A DNA stretch of 64,000 nt from Mycobacterium marseillense (GTDB lineage Bacteria > Actinomycetota > Actinomycetes > Mycobacteriales > Mycobacteriaceae), in assembly GCF_010731675.1 (NCBI RefSeq), contig NZ_AP022584.1:4092001-4156000 (forward strand), read 5' to 3'. Position 1 is the first letter of the stretch, and every line of letters starts with the position of its first letter. The position numbers and the translations under genes were made by a program. Shown here piece after piece: positions 57,952 to 64,000 of the stretch. Under the pieces are notes generated by a model, which did not search any database, was not told the origin of the DNA, and was given only the letters and a program-made list of their open reading frames with translations.

Positions 57952-58614
57952 TCAGCCCGACTTGTGGGCGCTCAGCAGAAAGCCGGGCGCCATGAAGTGG
58001 CCCTCGTGGTCATGTTCGAGGTGCGCCAGCGAGCTGTCCGAAGAGTCGTCGTTGCCGTAGACCTTGGCCACGCGTACGTCGTCGACCTGCCACAGCGTCG
58101 AAACGGCGTCGTGCAACTCGGTCTCGGTGAAGCCCGGCGGGCCCGGCCGGTCCGGGTGGGCCTGGTCCAACGCCCCGGCGGCGAAGGCCAGGATGTACAA
58201 CGCCGCTCCGGGCGCCGCGGCCTGGAAGATGGACTGCACGTAATCCTGGCGCCGTTCGGGCGGCAGCGCGTGGAACAGTCCGCTGTCCAGGATGGTGGCG
58301 AAGCGGCCGTCATAGCCGCGGAAGTTGGTGACGTCGGCCTGCGCGAAGCTCGCGGTGCTCAGACCTCGTTCGGCGGCCGCGGCGGCCGCCTCCTGGACCG
58401 CGGTCGCGCTCGCGTCGAGCCCGACAACGATGTAGCCGCGGGCCGCGAGCGCCAGCGAAAGTGCGGCGTGGCCGCAGCCGGAGTCCAACACCTCGCTGCG
58501 GACCTTGCACTGATCGATGAGGCGCGCCAGCTCCGGCTGGGGCCGGCCGATGCTCCACGGGGGCGGCGCCGCCTGCCGGTAGGCGGCGTCCCAATCCCGG
58601 TTTGGTTCGGTCAT
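57952..58614 (-). CDS. Class I SAM-dependent methyltransferase
   Basis: The 220-residue protein has motif I VLDSGCGHAALSLALAARG, the acidic strand VVGLDASATAV and FAQADVTNF, and starts with DWDAAYRQAAPPPWSIGRPQ, like TehB/thiopurine-type methyltransferases that protect against toxic thiols or oxyanions. The substrate is unknown. It is divergent from the phosphatase gene by 74 bases, and the phosphotransferase operon follows after 66 bases. Confidence 0.88.
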   Translation of the reverse strand: MTEPNRDWDAAYRQAAPPPWSIGRPQPELARLIDQCKVRSEVLDSGCGHAALSLALAARGYIVVGLDASATAVQEAAAAAAERGLSTASFAQADVTNFRGYDGRFATILDSGLFHALPPERRQDYVQSIFQAAAPGAALYILAFAAGALDQAHPDRPGPPGFTETELHDAVSTLWQVDDVRVAKVYGNDDSSDSSLAHLEHDHEGHFMAPGFLLSAHKSG

Positions 58615-58688
58615 CGATGCTCCTCGGGATCGGCGGCACAGGTGCGATGAGAAACTGGCGCTGCCACCTTCGAACGACAGGAAGAAAT

Positions 58689-59327
58689 ATGCAAGTGCTT
58701 CTGGTCCGGCACGCGCTGCCGCTGCGCAGCGAACACGGCCAAGGTTCCGATCCGGACCTGTCGGCAGAGGGGTTGGCCCAAATCGAGCGACTGCCCAAGG
58801 CGCTGGCCAGGTTTCCTATCTCACGGGTGGTGAGCAGCCCGCAGCGCCGCGCCATCCAGACCGCCGAACCGGTCGCGGCCGACCGGGGGCTGCCCGTCGA
58901 GATCGACGACCGCTTCGCCGAGTACGACCGCGACCTGCCGGTGTACATCCCCGTCGAGCAGATCCGAGCGGAGATGCCGGAGGAGTGGGCACGCTTGGCC
59001 CAGGGGCATTTGCCCAGCGCTGTCGACGAAGACGCGTTTCGTGCCCGGGTGCGCGCCGCGGTCGACGGCCTTGTGGCGAGCGCCGATCCCGAGGACACCG
59101 TCGCGGTCTTCAGCCACGGCGGGGTGATCAACGTGCTGCTGCACGAGATCCTCGGGACGGCGCGACTGCTGTCCTTTCCCGTCGACTACGCGTCGGTCAC
59201 GCGGTTGTTGTTCTCCCGGTCCGGCCAGGCGACGGTGGCCTCGGTCAACACCACCGAGCACGTCTGGGATCTGTTGCCGCGAAACCAGCGGCTGCTCGAC
59301 GACGAGGCGGGCCGCGGGAGGGCCTGA
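58689..59327 (+). CDS. Histidine phosphatase-family protein
   Basis: This 212-residue phosphoglycerate-mutase-like phosphatase has LLVRHALP at residues 4-11 (the usual RHG is RHA here), SSPQRRAIQTAEP with the second Arg, and VFSHGGVINVLL with the second catalytic His. The ATG at 58689 has AGGAAG just upstream, which decides the start. The substrate is unknown. Confidence 0.88.
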   Translation: MQVLLVRHALPLRSEHGQGSDPDLSAEGLAQIERLPKALARFPISRVVSSPQRRAIQTAEPVAADRGLPVEIDDRFAEYDRDLPVYIPVEQIRAEMPEEWARLAQGHLPSAVDEDAFRARVRAAVDGLVASADPEDTVAVFSHGGVINVLLHEILGTARLLSFPVDYASVTRLLFSRSGQATVASVNTTEHVWDLLPRNQRLLDDEAGRGRA

Positions 59328-59390
59328 CCTGGACGGGGGCAAATCGCAGGTGGTGAATGGGGTCGAAGCAGGCGATGGTAGACAAGTTCG

Positions 59391-60443
59391 GTGACTTCAG
59401 CTGACCAACTCGAGGGGCTCGACCTGGCCTCGCTGGACTCCTACCTGCGTTCACTCGGGATCGGTCGCGACGGCGAGTTACGCGCGGAGTTCATTTCCGG
59501 TGGCCGCTCCAACCTGACGTTCCGCGTCTACGACGACGCGACCAGCTGGCTGGTGCGGCGGCCTCCGCTGCACGGGTTGACGCCGTCAGCGCACGACATG
59601 GCCCGCGAGTACCGGGTGGTCGCTGCGCTGCAGGACACACCGGTCCCGGTGGCACGCACGATCGGGCTGTGCGAAGACGATTCGGTGCTGGGCGCCCCGT
59701 TTCAGATCGTCGAATTCGTTGCCGGTCAGGTGGTGCGCCGGCGCGCCCAACTCGAATCGTTCAGCCACACCGTCATCGGCGGCTGCGTCGACTCGCTGAT
59801 CCGGGTGCTCGTCGACCTCCACAACGTCGATCCCAACGCCGTCGGCCTGGCCGACTTCGGCAAGCCCAGCGGGTATCTGGAGCGTCAGGTGCGGCGATGG
59901 GGTTCGCAGTGGGCGCTGGTGCGGTTGCCGGAGGACCGGCGCGACGCCGACGTGGAGCGGCTGCATTCCGGTCTGGGCGAGGCGATTCCGCAGCAGAGCC
60001 GCACGTCGATCGTGCACGGCGACTACCGGATCGACAACACAATCCTGGACGCCGACGACCCGACAAGGGTTCGGGCCGTGGTGGACTGGGAGCTCTCGAC
60101 GCTGGGGGATCCGCTGTCCGACGCGGCCCTGATGTGCGTGTACCGCGACCCCGCGCTGGACTTGATCGTCAATGCGCAGGCCGCGTGGACGTCACCGCTG
60201 CTGCCGACGGCCGATGAGCTGGCCGACCGCTATTCGCTGGTGGCCGGTTTGCCGCTGGCGCACTGGGAGTTCTACATGGCGCTGGCGTATTTCAAACTGG
60301 CGATCATCGCCGCGGGCATCGACTTCCGCCGCCGGATGTCGGATCAGGCGCGTGGCGCGGGCGACGCCGGCGAGCACACGCCCGAGGTGGTGGCACCGTT
60401 GATCTCCCGGGGTCTGGCCGAACTGGCCAAGCTGCCCGGCTAG
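59391..60443 (+). CDS. Phosphotransferase (APH-fold) family protein
   Basis: The 350-residue APH-fold kinase has SGGRSNLTFRVYDD, SIVHGDYRIDNTIL (catalytic loop) and AVVDWELSTLGDPLSD (Mg-binding Asp). It is the third member of this family in the last 20 kb. The start is GTG. It follows the phosphatase gene by 63 bases on the same strand and may share its transcript. The stop shares CTAG with the opposing gene. The substrate is unknown; a hydroxyacyl-CoA is possible by family. Confidence 0.86.
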   Translation: MTSADQLEGLDLASLDSYLRSLGIGRDGELRAEFISGGRSNLTFRVYDDATSWLVRRPPLHGLTPSAHDMAREYRVVAALQDTPVPVARTIGLCEDDSVLGAPFQIVEFVAGQVVRRRAQLESFSHTVIGGCVDSLIRVLVDLHNVDPNAVGLADFGKPSGYLERQVRRWGSQWALVRLPEDRRDADVERLHSGLGEAIPQQSRTSIVHGDYRIDNTILDADDPTRVRAVVDWELSTLGDPLSDAALMCVYRDPALDLIVNAQAAWTSPLLPTADELADRYSLVAGLPLAHWEFYMALAYFKLAIIAAGIDFRRRMSDQARGAGDAGEHTPEVVAPLISRGLAELAKLPG

Positions 60444-60790
60444 CGCGGGGTGGCCGCGTGGTGCTTTTTCGCCGCGCGGCGCAGTTGCAAGATCCGTGCG
60501 GTGCCGACGGCCACCGTGATCAGTCCGCCGACGACGGCGGCCAGCAAGATCGCCACACCCAGGGGCAGGCTCCAGTGCCAACCCAAGAACCGAAAGTCCG
60601 TCGGCACCGTGTTCTGGGTGATGAAAATCAGCAACAGAATCAGGATCACGAAGCCGGCGATCAGCGACGACCACAGCGCACCGGCGCGAGTGAACCCGAT
60701 AGCGGGTTCCTTGGTGGATGCGCCGGTCTTGCCGCCGGGGGCGGGCTTGGGGGACGGCTGTCCGGGCGACGCAGGGTTGTGGCTGCTCAT
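60440..60790 (-). CDS. LapA-domain (DUF1049) membrane protein
   Basis: The 116-residue protein has a Pro/Lys-rich cytoplasmic start (about 1-35), two membrane helices (SLIAGFVILILLLIFITQNT and LPLGVAILLAAVVGGLITVAVG) separated by DFRFLGWHWS, and a basic tail, the LapA/DUF1049 layout. The role is unknown in actinobacteria. The ATG at 60790 fits the domain; upstream codons do not. It is divergent from proX by 99 bases. Confidence 0.82.
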   Translation of the reverse strand: MSSHNPASPGQPSPKPAPGGKTGASTKEPAIGFTRAGALWSSLIAGFVILILLLIFITQNTVPTDFRFLGWHWSLPLGVAILLAAVVGGLITVAVGTARILQLRRAAKKHHAATPR

Positions 60791-60876
60791 AGTGTCATCT
60801 TTGCCCGATCCGGCCCAGAATGAAACCGATTCGGGCAACCGATCCTCGCAGGCCAGCATGTGCCCGGTTCGGGCGT

Positions 60877-60882
60877 TAGGGT
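60877..60882 (+). promoter_or_regulatory. Candidate leaderless -10 of proXVWZ
   Basis: TAGGGT fits TANNNT and lies 7 bases before the proX ATG, as expected for a leaderless mRNA. There is no good ribosome binding site in front of proX, which agrees. Confidence 0.4.
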
Positions 60883-60889
60883 CGGCGGT

Positions 60890-61837
60890 ATGACGCTACT
60901 GCCGCGCCGGCACGGCGTGATCGCGCACGCGGCAGTGCTGCTGACGACGATGTGCGTCGTTGCGGCGTGCAGCAATTCCGATCCACTGGGGGCGCAGGTC
61001 AAAAGCCCCACGTCCATCGTCGTCGGGTCCGGGGACTTCCCGGAATCACAGATCATCGCCGAGATCTACGCGCAAGCCTTGCAAGCCAACGGTTTTGACA
61101 TCGGGAAGCGGATGGGGATCGGCAGCCGGGAGACGTATATCCCGGCGCTCAAGGACCATTCCATTGATCTGGTGCCCGAATACATCGGCAATCTGCTGCT
61201 CTATTTCGCGCCGCATTCGGAGGCGACCACGCTCGATGCCGTCGAGTTGGAACTCCACCGCCACCTCCCGGGCGACCTGTCGATCCTGACGCCCGCACCC
61301 GCGAGCGACACCGACACCGTCAGCGTGACCAGTCAGACGGCGCACGCGTGGAACCTGAAGACCATCGCCGATTTGACCGCACGTTCGGCCGAAGTGAGAT
61401 TCGGTGCGCCCTCGGCGTTCGCGACCAGGCCGGCCGGGCTGCCGGGGCTGCGGCAAAAGTACGGTCTCGACATCCGGCCGGGTAACTTCGTCGCCATCGA
61501 CGATGGCGGCGGCGCGGTCACCGTGCGCGCGCTGCTCGACGGAAGGGTGAACGCCGCGAACGTTTTCGCCACCTCGCCGGCCATACCGCGAGATCGCCTG
61601 GTGGTACTCGAAGACCCGGAGCACAATTTCCTAGCGGGAAACATTGTGCCGCTGGTCAATTCGCAAAAGAAGTCGGACCTGCTCAAGGACGTGCTGGATG
61701 CGGTGTCAGCGAAGCTGACTACCTCCGGCGTTGCCGAGCTCAACGCGGCAGTCTCGGGAAACTCCGGTATCGATCCCGATGAGGCGGCCCGAAACTGGAT
61801 ACGGGACAACGGCTTCAATCACCCGATCGGCGGCTGA
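60890..61837 (+). CDS. proX: Osmoprotectant-binding lipoprotein ProX
   Basis: This is the substrate-binding protein of a glycine betaine/choline-type ABC importer. The 315 residues (the length of M. tuberculosis Rv3759c) start with a lipoprotein signal and lipobox VAAC (Cys27), followed by the OpuAC-type fold (VVGSGDFPESQIIAEIYAQA, LVPEYIGNLLLYF). Ligands in the M. tuberculosis homologue are reported to be polyphenols or osmolytes, so the substrate is not certain. proV starts one base after the stop. Confidence 0.92.
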   Translation: MTLLPRRHGVIAHAAVLLTTMCVVAACSNSDPLGAQVKSPTSIVVGSGDFPESQIIAEIYAQALQANGFDIGKRMGIGSRETYIPALKDHSIDLVPEYIGNLLLYFAPHSEATTLDAVELELHRHLPGDLSILTPAPASDTDTVSVTSQTAHAWNLKTIADLTARSAEVRFGAPSAFATRPAGLPGLRQKYGLDIRPGNFVAIDDGGGAVTVRALLDGRVNAANVFATSPAIPRDRLVVLEDPEHNFLAGNIVPLVNSQKKSDLLKDVLDAVSAKLTTSGVAELNAAVSGNSGIDPDEAARNWIRDNGFNHPIGG

Positions 61838-61838
61838 C

Positions 61839-62933
61839 GTGATCACCTTCGACGAGGTCAGCAAGGTCTTCGACGACGGAACCACCGCGGTGGACCGCCT
61901 CAGCCTGGACGTGCCCAGCGGCAAGCTGACCGTGTTCGTCGGTTCCTCCGGCAGCGGCAAGACCACGGCATTGCGCATGATCAACCGGATGATCCAACCG
62001 ACGTCGGGCACCATCACGATCGACGGCGTCGACGTTGCCACCCGAGACCCTGTGAAACTGCGGCTCGGCATCGGCTACGTCATCCAGCACGCGGGGCTGA
62101 TGCCCCACCAGCGGGTGATCGACAACGTGGCAACCGTTCCGGTGTTGCGGGGGCAGTCCCGCCGCGCCGCGCGCAGGGCGGCCTACGAGGTGCTCGCGCG
62201 CGTCGGGCTGGACGTCAAGCTCGCGCGCCGCTACCCCGCGCAGCTCTCCGGTGGTGAACAGCAACGGGTCGGCGTGGCGCGCGCCCTGGCCGCCGATCCC
62301 CCGATCTTGCTGATGGACGAGCCGTTCTCCGCCGTCGACCCGGTGGTCCGTCACGAGCTGCAGAACGAAATACTGCGGCTGCAAAGCGAACTGCACAAGA
62401 CGATCGTTTTCGTCACGCACGACATCGACGAGGCGCTGCGGCTCGGCGAACGCGTGGCGGTATTCAAGGGTGGGTCCCTGCAGCAGTACGACGAGCCGGC
62501 GCGGCTGCTGTCGCGACCGGCCAACGACTTCGTGTCGAGGTTCATCGGCCTGGGCCGCGGCTATCGCTGGTTGCAGCGCCTCGACGCGGCCGGACTGCCG
62601 CTGCACGACGTCACCCAGGCGACGGCCGAGACCCTTTCCGCGGCAGTCCTTTCCGATGGATGGGCTGTCGTGGTCGACGACGGCGGGGCGCCGTTGGGCT
62701 GGATCGACGCCGACGGCGCGCATCGGCACCGCGACGGCACGCCGCTGTCGGAGTGCATGAGCGGGGCGGGATCGCTGTTTCGGCCGCGGGGCAATCTGAG
62801 CCAGGCACTCGACGCCGCGCTGTCCTCGCCGTCGGGGGTCGGCATCGCCGTCGACGACGGCGGCAAGGTGATCGGTGGAGTCCTGGCCGCCGACGTGCTG
62901 GCCGCAGTGGAATCCCAACGGGGGAGCCGTTAA
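61839..62933 (+). CDS. proV: Osmoprotectant ABC transporter ATPase ProV
   Basis: The 364-residue ATPase has Walker A GSSGSGKTT (35-43), the signature LSGGEQQRVGVARAL, Walker B ILLMDEPFSAVDP and the switch His in VTHDIDEAL. The C-terminal part (about 240-364) is a degenerate CBS-like region that in relatives senses ionic strength. The GTG start follows the proX stop by one base, and the stop overlaps the proW ATG (TAATG). Confidence 0.94.
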   Translation: MITFDEVSKVFDDGTTAVDRLSLDVPSGKLTVFVGSSGSGKTTALRMINRMIQPTSGTITIDGVDVATRDPVKLRLGIGYVIQHAGLMPHQRVIDNVATVPVLRGQSRRAARRAAYEVLARVGLDVKLARRYPAQLSGGEQQRVGVARALAADPPILLMDEPFSAVDPVVRHELQNEILRLQSELHKTIVFVTHDIDEALRLGERVAVFKGGSLQQYDEPARLLSRPANDFVSRFIGLGRGYRWLQRLDAAGLPLHDVTQATAETLSAAVLSDGWAVVVDDGGAPLGWIDADGAHRHRDGTPLSECMSGAGSLFRPRGNLSQALDAALSSPSGVGIAVDDGGKVIGGVLAADVLAAVESQRGSR

Positions 62934-63619
62934 TGCACTATCTGCTCACCCATCTCGACGACGCCTGGGGGCTGACGATCGTGCACCTGCGGCTCTCGTT
63001 GGTACCGGTGGTGATCGGGTTGGCGATCGCGCTGCCGCTGGGCCTGCTGGTGCAGCGCACGCGCATCGCCCGCGGGCTGACCACGGCGGCCGCCAGCGTC
63101 GTGTTCACCATCCCGTCTTTGGCGTTGTTCGTGGTGTTGCCGACGATCATCGGCACGCGCATCCTCGACGAGGCGAACGTGATCGTCGCATTGACGGCCT
63201 ATACCGCGGCGCTGCTGGTGCGGGCGGTGCTCGAGGCGCTGGACGCGGTACCCGCCCAGACCCGCGACGCCGCCATCGCCGTCGGCTACCCGCCGATCGC
63301 ACGGATCGTGAAAGTCGATCTGCCGCTTGCGGTTCCGGTGCTCATCGCCGGGCTGCGCGTGGTGGTGGTGACCAACATCGCGATGGTGTCGGTCGGCTCG
63401 GTCATCGGCATCGGCGGGCTCGGCAGCTGGTTCACGCAGGGGTATCAAACCGACAAGAGTGATCAGATCCTGGCCGGCATTCTCGTACTGTTCGCGCTGG
63501 CGGTCGTCATCGATGTGCTCATCGTGTGCGCGGGGCGACTGGCCACACCCTGGGCCCGCGCCGCACGTGCCACCGGCCGCCGCTCGATCGTCGCGCCCGT
63601 CGTGGGTGGCGCGCGGTGA
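62933..63619 (+). CDS. proW: Osmoprotectant ABC transporter permease ProW
   Basis: The 228-residue membrane permease has five or six helices and the cytoplasmic EAA-type loop DAAIAVGYPPIARIVKVDLPLAVP that docks on ProV. The length agrees with M. tuberculosis Rv3757c (229). The ATG overlaps the proV stop by one base, and the proZ GTG overlaps its stop by three bases (GTGA). Confidence 0.94.
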   Translation: MHYLLTHLDDAWGLTIVHLRLSLVPVVIGLAIALPLGLLVQRTRIARGLTTAAASVVFTIPSLALFVVLPTIIGTRILDEANVIVALTAYTAALLVRAVLEALDAVPAQTRDAAIAVGYPPIARIVKVDLPLAVPVLIAGLRVVVVTNIAMVSVGSVIGIGGLGSWFTQGYQTDKSDQILAGILVLFALAVVIDVLIVCAGRLATPWARAARATGRRSIVAPVVGGAR

Positions 63620-64000
63620 ACTTCGTCGATCGGGCGATCTCCTACGTGTTGACGGTCGACAACTGGACCGGACCGGTCGGGCTCGCGGCCCGCATCCTCG
63701 AGCACCTCGAATACACCGCCATCGCCGTGGGCGCCTCGGCGCTGATCGCCGTTCCCGTCGGGCTCGTGATCGGGCACACCGGCCGCGGCACCCTGTTCGT
63801 GGTGGGTGCCGTCAACGGGCTGCGCTCCCTGCCGACGCTGGGCGTGCTGCTATTCGGGACGCTGCTGTTCGGGCTCGGCCTGGGGCCGTCGCTGGTGGCC
63901 CTGATGCCGCTGGGCGTGCCGGCGCTGTTGGCCGGCACGTATGCGGGGATCGCCAATGTCGACCCGACGGTCGTCGACGCCGCCCGGGCGATGGGCATGA
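63616..64000 (+). CDS. proZ: Osmoprotectant ABC transporter permease ProZ, 5' part
   Basis: The second permease of the importer is cut by the window end after about 128 codons. The visible part starts MNFVDRAISYVLTVDNWTG, contains three to four hydrophobic helices and ends at the beginning of the EAA loop (DPTVVDAARAMGM). The GTG overlaps the proW stop. It would pair with ProW in the transporter. Confidence 0.92.
   Translation, partial: MNFVDRAISYVLTVDNWTGPVGLAARILEHLEYTAIAVGASALIAVPVGLVIGHTGRGTLFVVGAVNGLRSLPTLGVLLFGTLLFGLGLGPSLVALMPLGVPALLAGTYAGIANVDPTVVDAARAMGM

Overview
The window is a GC-rich actinobacterial chromosome segment from a mycobacterium, most likely a slow-growing non-tuberculous species close to the M. 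avium group. It carries the mycolate condensation genes fadD32-pks13-accD4, the full arabinan block dprE1-dprE2-aftA-embC-embA-embB, and the genes lpqH, tcrX/tcrY and glfT1. Gene order follows M. tuberculosis from the Rv3802c end to the Rv3757c end, with replacements. DprE1 has Ala where M. tuberculosis has the benzothiazinone-target Cys387, a state known from M. avium. The species call is inference.

Layout. 1-9.3 kb: the 3' end of culp6, then the fadD32-pks13-accD4 operon behind a leader with three near-identical hairpins. 9.3-12.9 kb (minus strand): fadE35, then a three-gene set (secreted protein, GarA-like FHA protein, Crp-family regulator) behind a perfect CRP-type box. 12.9-29.3 kb (minus strand): GreA-like gene, gtrA-like gene, dprE1, dprE2, aftA, embC, then an ArsR-SRPBCC-DinB-fold operon splitting embC from embA-embB. 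29.4-36.1 kb (minus strand): a 13E12-type HNH gene with an SOS box on its start codon; galactan export and initiation genes (wzt, glfT1, wzm) with a 54-bp MIRU-like tandem repeat in the glfT1 3' end; bpa; and a large glycosyltransferase-like membrane protein. 36-44.7 kb: a PLP-fold protein lacking the usual lysine, an oxidoreductase, tRNA-Ser(UGA), a Vms1-like protein, lipE, echA21, small enzymes, hisC2, tRNA-Ser(GCU) and tRNA-Arg(ACG). 44.7-53.2 kb: a tiny lipoprotein, a phosphotransferase, a methyltransferase, two small membrane proteins between a SigF-like promoter and an intrinsic terminator, tcrX-tcrY, lpqH and an alkylsulfatase-like enzyme. 53.2-58.6 kb (minus strand): a catabolic operon (phosphotransferase, SDR, acyl-CoA dehydrogenase, TetR, quinone oxidoreductase). 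58.7-64 kb: a phosphatase, another phosphotransferase, a LapA-like protein and proXVWZ, with proZ cut by the window end.

How the genes work together. FadD32, Pks13 and AccD4 activate and condense the two mycolate arms. DprE1/DprE2 make decaprenyl-phosphoryl-arabinose, used by AftA, EmbC, EmbA and EmbB. GlfT1 starts the galactan that Wzm/Wzt export. The window is therefore mostly core cell-wall biosynthesis, with small accessory modules at operon junctions. The most interesting accessory modules are the FHA/Crp set, the operon splitting embCAB, and a phosphotransferase/dehydrogenase operon resembling a split 4-hydroxyacyl-CoA degradation pathway.
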